From JBNJEL01 sp051745835 (GTDB taxonomy: Bacteria; Bacillota; Halanaerobiia; Halobacteroidales; Acetohalobiaceae), in the NCBI GenBank assembly GCA_051745835.1, contig JBNJEL010000051.1:1-13210 (forward strand): a DNA stretch of 13,210 nucleotides, written 5' to 3'. The notes beneath the pieces were generated by a model, which saw only the letters and a list, made by a program, of their open reading frames with translations, had not been told where the DNA came from and searched no databases. Position numbers and translations under genes: made by a program. Shown here piece by piece: positions 1 to 6,669 of this stretch. Every line of letters starts with the position of its first letter. Within the stretch, counting starts at the first letter, position 1.

Positions 1-370
1 TCTGGACTGGCAGGCGACCATCAGAATAAGGATCAGCCGGTTCTAAAGTAAATATATTCTCTAGCTGATTAATTGCTGGTGCTTCTAAATCAGCGGTATC
101 ATCTTCCGGATACTTAACTTTAGCTCCCATTGCTTCTGCCCAAGGAAAGAGATCAGTAAAGATGCGAACTCCATCATAACCAAAGCGCCGATAAGAGGCT
201 ATCTGAGCATTAGCAATTGCTTGGGCACTACTATTAAAATCAGAGATCTGACAGCCATAAATCCTAGCTACCCCATTAGCAATATTGGGATTACAGGGTA
301 AACGATCAACAGCTTGACCATTACGATAAGCGGTTACTCTTTCTAACGAAGTCATCTGATCTACTGCCAT
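1..370 (-). CDS. UroD-family (MtaA/CmuA-like) corrinoid methyltransferase, partial
   Basis: The first 123 residues of a gene that continues past the left edge. The protein begins MAVDQMTSLERVTAYRNGQ and continues with DRLPCNP, ARIYG, RRFGYDGVRIFTDLFPWAEAMGAKVKYPED. This is the N-terminal pattern of the uroporphyrinogen-decarboxylase superfamily branch that includes MtaA/MtbA and CmuA, which move methyl groups between a corrinoid protein and an acceptor such as a thiol or folate. Its ATG shares one base with the TAA of the upstream corrinoid-protein gene (TAATG), with GGAG about 10 nt ahead, so the two are probably translationally coupled. The catalytic C-terminal half and its zinc ligands lie outside the window, so acceptor and substrate cannot be read. 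True HemE is less likely because the neighbours are corrinoid genes, not haem genes. ATG at residue 6 is an alternative start. Confidence 0.85.
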   Translation of the reverse strand, partial: MAVDQMTSLERVTAYRNGQAVDRLPCNPNIANGVARIYGCQISDFNSSAQAIANAQIASYRRFGYDGVRIFTDLFPWAEAMGAKVKYPEDDTADLEAPAINQLENIFTLEPADPYSDGRLPVQ

Positions 371-1026
371 TAATTATCAGCTCCTACCAAATTATTAGCT
401 GCTTTAACAGCTTCAGAAGCATTAACTGTGTACATATCGGCACCAATCTGATCAGCAAATGATTGTGAAATTGGTCCACCACCAATCATTACTTTAATCT
501 GCTCCTTAAGCCCGCGTTTCTTTAAAATATTAATTACCTCCTCCATCTTAGGCATAGTTGGAGTCATTAAAGTAGAGAGACCAATAATATCAGCTCCTAC
601 TTCTACAGCCTTATCTATAAAATCAACAGGAGGTATATCTCTACCTAAGTCAAAGACTTCAAAGCCTGCGGTTTCAAACATGGTTTTGACTAAGTTCTTA
701 CCAATGTCGTGAGTATCTCCTTCGACTACTCCTAATACAACCTTAAACTTCTGCTCACTCTCCTTACTTTCTAAGTGTGGCTTTAAGATATCCAAACCTA
801 GATACATCGCATCAGAACAGATTAAAAGTTCGGGGATATAATATTCCTCTTGTTCATATAATTCCCCCGCTCGCTTCATTCCTTGGGCTAAACCACGATT
901 GATACCATCATAAGCATCAAAGCCTGCCTGGACATACTCTTGAGCTAACTTTTCTGTTCGCGCCTCATCCATCTCTACGACAGCATCAGATAAATCTGCT
1001 AGCAATTTCTCTTGCTTCTGACTCAT
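370..1026 (-). CDS. Corrinoid (B12-binding) methyltransferase protein, MtbC/MtgC-type
   Basis: A cytoplasmic methyl carrier of about 218 residues, the usual length of MtaC/MtbC/MttC/MtgC proteins. Counting from the first of two adjacent ATGs, residues 1-90 form the helical B12-binding cap domain. Residues 95-215 form the Rossmann-like cobalamin domain with DTHDIGK (105-111; His107 would be the lower axial cobalt ligand), STLMTP (152-157) and GGGP (183-186). The family receives a methyl group from a substrate-specific methyltransferase and passes it to a second one, here probably the UroD-family protein encoded directly downstream. The start reads AGGAGG-TAA-ATGATG: the first ATG (1029) is only 3 nt from the Shine-Dalgarno and the second (1026) is 6 nt away, so I use the second. 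The gene starts 20 nt after the upstream iron-sulfur protein gene, in one operon. No MttB/MtbB-type substrate methyltransferase is in view, so the methyl donor is unknown. Confidence 0.92.
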   Translation of the reverse strand: MSQKQEKLLADLSDAVVEMDEARTEKLAQEYVQAGFDAYDGINRGLAQGMKRAGELYEQEEYYIPELLICSDAMYLGLDILKPHLESKESEQKFKVVLGVVEGDTHDIGKNLVKTMFETAGFEVFDLGRDIPPVDFIDKAVEVGADIIGLSTLMTPTMPKMEEVINILKKRGLKEQIKVMIGGGPISQSFADQIGADMYTVNASEAVKAANNLVGADN

Positions 1027-1049
1027 CATTTACCTCCTCAGTTTTATTC

Positions 1050-2198
1050 TTATAACATCTCTATAAAAGCAGAAATCCTAGTTCTTAACTGCTCAATATC
1101 AGATTGAGAATAGTTAGTCTCTAAACTGGTATACGGAATTCCTTTTTCATTATTTACAAAGTCCTTAATTTTAAATGTCTCTACATTGTAGGTATGACAG
1201 GCTCGTAAGACCATATCTATTACACCATCCACTTGGTATTGATCTATCAACCGCGACAATAAATCAAGGCGATTATCATTGGGACTTATACAAGAACAGG
1301 CAATCTTAAGATATTTCTCCGTCAAAGCTTCCAACGGCGGCTTACCTTCATCAACTAGTACTTCTCTACCTTTAGTTCCTGTACAGTTCTCAAAACAGAC
1401 TACATTACCACCGCTCTCTTCTATTAATTTTACTATCTTACTGGTAGCTTCTCCAATTGGCGAACCAGTCAGTAAGATTCTAGGAGTAGTACTAGACATG
1501 CGTGATCCTTCATTTTGATAACTCTCTTTAGCTTTAGCTGTAAGCTCTGTTAAACGCTCTATCTTTAACTGATGATTGAAACCAAAAGTAAGATTTAAGA
1601 CATCTAAAATCTCGGTTCCATAAACTGGAGCTGGATCTAACTTAGCTAAACTATAAAAATCTTTCACTGCTTGACGCTCTTTATTCTTGCGTTTAATTTC
1701 CTTACTTAACTGCTCCTCTGTAATCTTAACTCCAAACTCCTTCTCCAATCGCTCTTGTAAAATAACCATCTCTCGTTTCCAAGCGGTAAAGTCTTCTGGG
1801 CGAGAGTTAGACTGAGGCAGTTGCATCACATGCATTGGTTTAAGTTCTTCTAGATACTCATACATCTTCTTCTTACCATCACAAGTAGTTTCTCCTACAA
1901 TTAAATCCGCAAAATGGAAGTAAGGACATCTATCAGTTACTGCATAACCATAGCTAGACTTGATCAGGGGACATAAGTTACGGGGAAGATGTTTTTCGGC
2001 ATCCTTTATCGTAGCATCATTCATACTACAGAGTGATACAGGAACAGCACCGGAAGCTGCAATTAATTCATAAGGAGTAAAGAGACAGTAAGTACCTACA
2101 ATTTTGTGTCCTTGCTCACTTAGCTCTTTAATAGCAACTGGACCTAACTCTTGCTCCTCTTCTCTTAGTTGAGCTAAGTAACTTTCAAATTGATTCAT
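1050..2198 (-). CDS. Double-cubane-cluster-type reductase (2-hydroxyacyl-CoA dehydratase D-subunit family, YjiM-like)
   Basis: 382 residues across the 2-hydroxyacyl-CoA dehydratase (HgdB/FldC) fold, in the single-subunit form close to YjiM and the double-cubane-cluster protein (DCCP). Typical segments are GTYCLFTPYELIAASGAVP (35-53), RNLCPLIKSSYG (73-84), ADLIVGETTCDGKKKMYEYL (97-116), the second-domain GSPIGE (245-250), and the C-terminal ETNYSQSDIEQLRTRISAF (360-378). Ten cysteines are visible (38, 57, 76, 91, 106, 268, 272, 301, 303, 334), enough for an Fe-S cluster. Characterised relatives carry out ATP-driven low-potential electron transfer and need a BadF/HgdC-like ATPase partner; none is in the window, and it may lie beyond the left edge. 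No second dehydratase subunit is present, which argues against a classical dehydratase. It is the first gene of the operon, with GGAGGG 8 nt before the ATG. Its substrate is unknown; corrinoid activation is an inference from its neighbours. Confidence 0.85.
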   Translation of the reverse strand: MNQFESYLAQLREEEQELGPVAIKELSEQGHKIVGTYCLFTPYELIAASGAVPVSLCSMNDATIKDAEKHLPRNLCPLIKSSYGYAVTDRCPYFHFADLIVGETTCDGKKKMYEYLEELKPMHVMQLPQSNSRPEDFTAWKREMVILQERLEKEFGVKITEEQLSKEIKRKNKERQAVKDFYSLAKLDPAPVYGTEILDVLNLTFGFNHQLKIERLTELTAKAKESYQNEGSRMSSTTPRILLTGSPIGEATSKIVKLIEESGGNVVCFENCTGTKGREVLVDEGKPPLEALTEKYLKIACSCISPNDNRLDLLSRLIDQYQVDGVIDMVLRACHTYNVETFKIKDFVNNEKGIPYTSLETNYSQSDIEQLRTRISAFIEML

Positions 2199-2260
2199 TA
2201 ATTAGACCCTCCATCATAAAAGTTTAAACAATTAACTCTACACCGAAACTATATAATATA

Positions 2261-2287
2261 AAATAATAATTTTGATAATTATTATTT
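2261..2287. repeat. 11-bp perfect inverted repeat, possible operator or leader hairpin
   Basis: The arms are AAATAATAATT (2261-2271) and AATTATTATTT (2277-2287), perfectly complementary, with a 5-nt centre TTGAT. It lies about 65 bp before the operon's first gene. Both arms are only A and T, so a chance origin in such AT-rich DNA is quite possible. It could equally be a regulator site. Confidence 0.35.
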
Positions 2288-2326
2288 ATGACTAGTTTAA
2301 ATTTTTTTATTTTATTCTCTTCTATA

Positions 2327-2355
2327 AGTTTATCATAAGTAGCATAATTTTACAA
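2327..2355 (-). promoter_or_regulatory. Tentative promoter of the corrinoid/double-cubane operon
   Basis: Read on the minus strand: TTGTAA (4/6), a 17-bp spacer, then TAAACT (4/6) with an extended -10 TG one base upstream. It would give a leader of about 120 nt. A nearer alternative is TTATCA with a 19-bp spacer and TATAGT (2248-2253). Neither is strong, so this is a candidate only. Confidence 0.25.
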
Positions 2356-2425
2356 TGTAGCTTATAAAGAACCATCTTAACTTAGTCTTAAAATAATGCT
2401 TTAGAAAATTATCAACTACTATTAC

Positions 2426-2454
2426 TTTATATTTTATTTTAATAGTGATATAAT
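2426..2454 (+). promoter_or_regulatory. Sigma-A promoter of the amidohydrolase gene (extended -10)
   Basis: TTTATA at 2426-2431 (4/6 to TTGACA), a 17-bp spacer, then a perfect TATAAT at 2449-2454 with the extended -10 TG at 2446-2447. Transcription would begin near 2461, giving a leader of about 50 nt. The ribosome-binding site AGGGG (2501-2505) is 6 nt before the first ATG. Confidence 0.6.
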
Positions 2455-2511
2455 TATCAAAATCTCCCTAGTAATATCTATAAATATCAAATAATAATTA
2501 AGGGGTGTGAA

Positions 2512-3732
2512 ATGATGAGTAATAAGTTCTGGCTAACGAATGCTTTATTAGAAGAAGGCTTTGAGTACCAAGATTATATAGTTACCGGCATCAAAACTGA
2601 ACTAAAACACTTATTAATTAAAGATGGTAGAATTATTGATATCAAAACTGATAAACCTACGGATAATCTTCCTCTTCAAGATGCAGCTGGATTATTAGTC
2701 TTACCTTCCTTTACTGAACAACATATTCACTTAGATAAGGGACACTTTGGCGGAGAGTGGCAGGCTTGTACACCATTTACTGGTGTCTTTGATCGAATTA
2801 AAGAAGAAGAAGAATTCTTAGAAGATTTTCTACCTCATACCCAAGAGAGAGCTGAAAAGCTATTAGATCTAATCACAGGTTGTGGAGTAACGCAAGCTCG
2901 TGTTCATTGTAATGTAGATCCAGTGATTGAAATTGGTAATATTGAACGAGTGCAGGCTGCTTTAGAGAACTATCAAGATCAGCTGAACTATGAATTAGTA
3001 GCTTTTCCTCAACATGGATTACTACGTAGTAATTCCGTACCATTGATGAAAGAAGCAATGAGAAATGGAGCGGATGTTGTAGGCGGCTTAGATCCCGCTA
3101 CAATTGATAATAATATTGAAGAGTCACTACACTCCATGATGGATATTGCAGTAGAGTTTGATGCTGATGTTGATGTTCACCTACATGAACCAGGTTCTTT
3201 AGGTATGTATACTATTAGACGATTAACAGACTTTGTTGAAGATGCTAACTGGCAAGGGAGAGTAACTATCAGTCATGGCTTCTGTCTGGGAGATAATCCG
3301 GAAGCTCAAGTTAAAGATTTAGCTCAAAGATTAGTAGAGTTAGATATTAGCTTAGCTACTACATCACCAATAGATACACCGGCACCTCCTATTCCATTAC
3401 TTGATGAAGTTGGAGTAGATATTAGTGTTGTTAATGATAATATTAATGATCATTGGACTCCTTTTGGAACTGGAGATGTACTCAAGAGATTAAACAGAAC
3501 AGCCGAAAAGTTTGGCTGGATTGATGAATACTCATTAGCCAGAGCTCTTAAGTATATCACTAATTCTCTTACACCGTTAGATAAAGACGGTAATCGACAA
3601 TGGCCTCAAGTAGGCGATGATGCTAACTTTACTCTTGTAGATAGCTCTTGTTCAGCAGAAGCTGTAGCGAGAGTTTCTGATAGACAAGCTGTTATGTTTG
3701 AAGGCAATATTATATCTGGTTCCTTAGAATAA
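2512..3732 (+). CDS. Cytosine-deaminase-like metal-dependent amidohydrolase
   Basis: 406 residues of the amidohydrolase superfamily (TIM barrel), in the cytosine deaminase-like group. Visible active-site motifs are HIHLDK (71-76, metal His71 and His73), FPQHG (165-169, Gln167 matching the substrate-contacting Gln of E. coli CodA), VHLHEPG (222-228, His223 and Glu226 in the CodA H-x-x-E spacing), SHGF (254-257, His255) and ND (308-309, Asp309 as the metal/catalytic Asp). A small N-terminal beta sandwich precedes the barrel and resumes at the C-terminus (VGDDANFTLVDSSCSAEAV). It should be a cytoplasmic hydrolase or deaminase of a cyclic amide or amidine; the substrate (cytosine, creatinine, a triazine or other ring) cannot be read. 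It is the only rightward gene and stands alone. Two ATGs in tandem (2512, 2515) are both compatible with the AAGGGGTG site; I use the first. Confidence 0.88.
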   Translation: MMSNKFWLTNALLEEGFEYQDYIVTGIKTELKHLLIKDGRIIDIKTDKPTDNLPLQDAAGLLVLPSFTEQHIHLDKGHFGGEWQACTPFTGVFDRIKEEEEFLEDFLPHTQERAEKLLDLITGCGVTQARVHCNVDPVIEIGNIERVQAALENYQDQLNYELVAFPQHGLLRSNSVPLMKEAMRNGADVVGGLDPATIDNNIEESLHSMMDIAVEFDADVDVHLHEPGSLGMYTIRRLTDFVEDANWQGRVTISHGFCLGDNPEAQVKDLAQRLVELDISLATTSPIDTPAPPIPLLDEVGVDISVVNDNINDHWTPFGTGDVLKRLNRTAEKFGWIDEYSLARALKYITNSLTPLDKDGNRQWPQVGDDANFTLVDSSCSAEAVARVSDRQAVMFEGNIISGSLE

Positions 3733-3774
3733 TTATAATCAATTATAGATAAATTCTATAACTAACATAAATAA

Positions 3775-3812
3775 AACCAGCCTGCTATCTTTAACTTAAT
3801 AGCAGGCTGGTT
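3775..3812. terminator. Bidirectional intrinsic terminator between convergent genes
   Basis: A perfect 14-bp stem, AACCAGCCTGCTAT (3775-3788) and ATAGCAGGCTGGTT (3799-3812), with a 10-nt loop. It is preceded by an A-rich run and followed by TTAATAATT. It sits 42 bp after the amidohydrolase stop and 25 bp after the purA stop in the other direction, so it can end both transcripts. Confidence 0.85.
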
Positions 3813-3837
3813 AATAATTCTATCTATTTAACTTATC

Positions 3838-5118
3838 TTAAAAAGTATCAATTGTCATTGTTTCACTACGCTTAGGTCCGACAGAGACAATTGAAATCTT
3901 AACGTCTACCAGTTCTGATAATCGTTCTAAGTAGACCTTAGCATTCTCTGGTAAGTTATCATACTCTCTAATTTCTGATGTATCCTCATCCCAACCGTCA
4001 AACTCTTCATAAATTGGTTCACAATCGGCTAATACGTGCTGTTCAGTTGGGAACTCTTCGATCACTTCGCCTTGGTAGCGGTAGCCAGTACAGACCTTCA
4101 CTGTATCTAATCCATCTAAAACGTCCAATTTAGTAACTGCCATACTGGTTAAGCCATTAACACGTGCAGCATACTTAACAATTGTAGCATCTAACCAACC
4201 ACAGCGGCGTGGTCGACCAGTAGTAGTTCCAAACTCCTGTCCTTGTTCTCTAATTACTTCTCCGGTCTTGCCAGTTAGTTCAGTTGGAAATGGACCAGCA
4301 CCAACCCGAGTAGTATAAGCCTTGACAATACCTAAGACGCTATCGATTGCTGTTGGGCCCACGCCTGCTCCATTACAAGCTCCTCCGGCTGTCGGATTAG
4401 AAGAAGTAACGAAAGGATAAGTCCCATGATCAATATCTAATAATGTACCTTGAGCTCCTTCGAATAATACGTTTTCCCCTTGCTCGATAGACTGATTAAC
4501 TAAGTGAGAAGTGTCAGTAATATATTCTGCTAATCTTTGACCATACTCTAAGTACTCCTCTACTAATTCATCGATATCATAAGGCTGAGCATCATAAACT
4601 TTAGTAATTATCTCATTCTTAAGATCTAATGTCTTAGCTAGCTTCTTGCGTAGTACCTCTTCATTAAGTAAGTCACCCATCCGAATTCCAAACCGACCAA
4701 TCTTGTCCATATAAACAGGTCCAATTCCACGACCAGTAGTTCCAATCTTACTATTTCCTTTTCTCACTTCCTCTAACTGATCTAAATCTCTATGATAAGG
4801 CATAATTACATGAGCATTAGAGCTAATATGAAAATCAGTTATCTCTATCTCACGCTCTAATAATGAATCTATCTCTTCAATTAAGACTGCTGGATCTACT
4901 ACAACTCCGTTAGCAATTACACAAGCAGTATCCTGATATAAGATACCGGATGGAATTAAATGTAATTTAAACTTCTGATCACCAACGACAACTGTATGAC
5001 CAGCATTATTACCGCCTTGAAATCTAACTACCATATCAGTATCCTTCGAAATCATATCCGTAATCTTACCTTTGCCTTCGTCGCCCCACTGCGTCCCCAC
5101 TAAAACTAGATTTGACAT
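3838..5118 (-). CDS. purA: Adenylosuccinate synthetase
   Basis: 426 residues, normal family length. It joins IMP and aspartate using GTP to make adenylosuccinate, the first step of the AMP branch, in the cytoplasm as a dimer. The N-terminal GTP loop is GTQWGDEGKGK (8-18) with catalytic Asp13 and Lys16, followed by GGNNAGHT with His41. Further in are GTTGRGIGP, FEGAQGTLLD, TRVGAGPFPTE, FGTTTGRPRRCGWLD, TKLDVLDGL and the base-contact motif GPKRSE near the end. The open frame could be extended to a TTG at 5133, but that TTG lies just before and within GGAGG, the ribosome-binding site. The ATG at 5118 follows GGAGG by 8 nt and gives the usual MSNLVLVG start. It lies 40 nt after purB and is co-transcribed with it. 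Confidence 0.98.
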   Translation of the reverse strand: MSNLVLVGTQWGDEGKGKITDMISKDTDMVVRFQGGNNAGHTVVVGDQKFKLHLIPSGILYQDTACVIANGVVVDPAVLIEEIDSLLEREIEITDFHISSNAHVIMPYHRDLDQLEEVRKGNSKIGTTGRGIGPVYMDKIGRFGIRMGDLLNEEVLRKKLAKTLDLKNEIITKVYDAQPYDIDELVEEYLEYGQRLAEYITDTSHLVNQSIEQGENVLFEGAQGTLLDIDHGTYPFVTSSNPTAGGACNGAGVGPTAIDSVLGIVKAYTTRVGAGPFPTELTGKTGEVIREQGQEFGTTTGRPRRCGWLDATIVKYAARVNGLTSMAVTKLDVLDGLDTVKVCTGYRYQGEVIEEFPTEQHVLADCEPIYEEFDGWDEDTSEIREYDNLPENAKVYLERLSELVDVKISIVSVGPKRSETMTIDTF

Positions 5119-5158
5119 TCCTAAAACCTCCAATTTTCTTTAATTGATCTAGCTAAGA

Positions 5159-6454
5159 CTACTCTAAACCTAATCTACTAAAAATCTGATCTATATTCTG
5201 TAGGTGATAATCATAATCGAAGATCTGTTCAATCTCTTGAGCAGTTAAGTGCTCTAAGATATCTTCATCTTCTAAGAGATAATCTTTAAAGTGTTTCGTA
5301 CCCTCCCAGGCTTGTAAAGCATTACGCTGAACTAATTCGTAAGCATCATCTCTTAGCAGACCGCGATTGACTAACTCTAACATTACCTTCTGGGAGAAGA
5401 TTAATCCATTAGTCTCTTCTAAATTATCTGCCATATTATCCGCATGAATATCCAACTGTTCTAGGACTGTCTTAAACTTAGTTAACATATAATCAATCAA
5501 GATACTACTATCAGGAAAGACAATCCGCTCTACTGAAGAATGGGTTAAATCGCGCTCATGCCATAGTGGCTGATTCTCAAAACCAGAGATACTATTAGAT
5601 CTAACCACGCGTGCTAAACCAGAAATTCGTTCACAAGTAATTGGATTCTTCTTATGCGGCATCGCTGAAGAGCCCTTCTGTCCCTTCTTAAATGATTCTT
5701 CTACCTCTAAGATATCAGTACGCTGTAAGTTTCTAATCTCAGTAGCAAATCTATCTAAGGAACCAGCAATCACTGCTAAAACTGATAGATACTCAGCATG
5801 TCTATCACGCTGTAAGATCTGAGTAGAGATCGGTGCAGGCTGTAAATCTAATAAATCACAAGTAACCTCTTCTACTTCTGGTGTGATATTAGCAAACGTT
5901 CCTACTGCTCCAGAGATCTTACCGTAACTAATTCTATCCTTCGCTGCTTTAAAGCGTTCAATATTACGCTCCATCTCCGAATACCAATTAGCTAACTTTA
6001 AGCCAAAAGTAATCGGCTCAGCATGAATTCCATGGGTTCGTCCAATCATTACTTGCTCTTTATACTCTTTAGCTCGCTGGCCTAACAACTCTACTACCTC
6101 TTCCAAATCAGCTAAAATTAGTTCTGCTGCTTCCTTCAATTGTAACGAACGAGCCGTATCTTTAATATCGGAGGAAGTTAAGCCCAAATGGATATACTTA
6201 GATTCCTCACCCAAACTCTCCGCTACTGTTGTTAAGAAGGCAAGTATATCATGCTTTGTCTCTGCTTCGACTTCTTTAATGCGCTCAACAGTAAAGTCAG
6301 CATTATCTTCTATCTTAGCTACTGCCTCATTAGGGATTTCTCCTACTTCAGCTAATGCTTGGCAGACAGCTACCTCAATATCTAACCATTTATTAAATTT
6401 ATTCTCTTCACTCCAAATCTCTTGCATCTTAGGCAGTGTATATCTCTCTATCAT
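5159..6454 (-). CDS. purB: Adenylosuccinate lyase
   Basis: 431 residues of the fumarase/aspartase superfamily, the length usual for Gram-positive PurB. It removes fumarate from adenylosuccinate to give AMP, and from SAICAR to give AICAR, so it acts twice in purine synthesis. Visible are TKHD (67-70, His68), TSSDIKDTA (93-101), GRTHGIHAEP (138-147, catalytic His141) and the superfamily signature GSSAMPHKKNP (261-271) with the flexible-loop serines 262-263. The ATG has AGGAGG 10 nt upstream. Placement right before purA makes an AMP-branch operon, unlike B. subtilis, where purB sits in the main pur operon. A promoter with near-consensus boxes and a PurBox-like site lie just upstream. Confidence 0.98.
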   Translation of the reverse strand: MIERYTLPKMQEIWSEENKFNKWLDIEVAVCQALAEVGEIPNEAVAKIEDNADFTVERIKEVEAETKHDILAFLTTVAESLGEESKYIHLGLTSSDIKDTARSLQLKEAAELILADLEEVVELLGQRAKEYKEQVMIGRTHGIHAEPITFGLKLANWYSEMERNIERFKAAKDRISYGKISGAVGTFANITPEVEEVTCDLLDLQPAPISTQILQRDRHAEYLSVLAVIAGSLDRFATEIRNLQRTDILEVEESFKKGQKGSSAMPHKKNPITCERISGLARVVRSNSISGFENQPLWHERDLTHSSVERIVFPDSSILIDYMLTKFKTVLEQLDIHADNMADNLEETNGLIFSQKVMLELVNRGLLRDDAYELVQRNALQAWEGTKHFKDYLLEDEDILEHLTAQEIEQIFDYDYHLQNIDQIFSRLGLE

Positions 6455-6510
6455 CGAATTTATCCTCCTATTAAGATCAATAATTAACTCAAATTCAAAA
6501 ACACACTAAT

Positions 6511-6539
6511 ATAATAGCAAAACAAAATTCTAAAGTCAA
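6511..6539 (-). promoter_or_regulatory. Sigma-A promoter of purB-purA
   Basis: On the minus strand TTGACT (6539-6534, 5/6), a 17-bp spacer, then TATTAT (6516-6511, 5/6) with an extended -10 TG. Transcription should start near 6504, giving a leader of about 50 nt. No purine riboswitch-like structure is visible in that short leader. Confidence 0.7.
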
Positions 6540-6573
6540 GCAGGACTCGAATTTAAAAAGGTTAACCTAAGTA

Positions 6574-6586
6574 AACATTCGGATAT
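6574..6586 (-). promoter_or_regulatory. PurBox-like site upstream of the purB promoter
   Basis: The minus strand reads ATATCCGAATGTT, which fits 11 of 13 positions of the B. subtilis PurR box AWWWCCGAACWWT, including the whole CCGAA core. It lies 35 bp upstream of the -35 box. A second, opposed half (TTCGA core near 6547-6551) is at roughly the right distance but fits only about 7 of 13 positions. PurR control of a purB-purA operon would make sense, but the evidence is one good half-site. Confidence 0.3.
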
Positions 6587-6623
6587 TTTATCACTTCATT
6601 AAGTTAAAGTAATAAATAAATAA

Positions 6624-6652
6624 AGCTAGCCATCATTAATTAATGGCTAACT
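6624..6652 (-). terminator. Probable intrinsic terminator after dnaB
   Basis: TAGCCAT (6627-6633) pairs with ATGGCTA (6643-6649), with one mismatch and two more pairs outside. On the minus strand the stem is followed by TTTATTTATTTATT. It starts 18 bp after the dnaB stop. The stem is short, so termination may be partial. Confidence 0.5.
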
Positions 6653-6669
6653 AAGTATAATTATATCTA

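Larger units (their letters stand above)
2199..2511. other. 313-bp divergent intergenic region
   Basis: No gene is visible here. The stretch is very AT-rich and lies between two divergent starts, so it should carry promoters for both the leftward corrinoid operon and the rightward amidohydrolase gene. A good promoter is visible for the rightward gene, and only a tentative one for the operon. It also holds an 11-bp perfect inverted repeat of A/T bases. No tRNA, riboswitch or terminator is recognisable. Confidence 0.8.

Noticed and set aside
1..370. HemE (haem biosynthesis uroporphyrinogen decarboxylase)
   Set aside because: It overlaps a corrinoid-protein gene, lies in a methyl-transfer-like operon and has no haem genes around it, so the methyltransferase branch fits better.
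1279..1518. Open frame of 79 codons on the plus strand inside the double-cubane gene
   Set aside because: It is antisense to a well-supported gene, has no ribosome-binding site and no recognisable protein pattern.
1050..2198. Classical 2-hydroxyacyl-CoA dehydratase subunit
   Set aside because: No partner subunit, CoA-transferase or acyl-CoA dehydrogenase is present, and the sequence looks like the single-subunit YjiM/DCCP form.
2199..2511. AT-rich spacer considered as a replication origin, given near-origin neighbours
   Set aside because: Only one loose DnaA-box-like TTATCAACT is visible, with no cluster of boxes and no dnaA or dnaN nearby.
2873..3058. Open frame of 61 codons on the minus strand inside the amidohydrolase gene
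   Set aside because: Antisense to conserved active-site coding sequence, with no family pattern.
6279..6509. Open frame on the plus strand over the purB start and promoter
   Set aside because: It is a mirror of purB codons with low-complexity Ser/Leu content and no ribosome-binding site.
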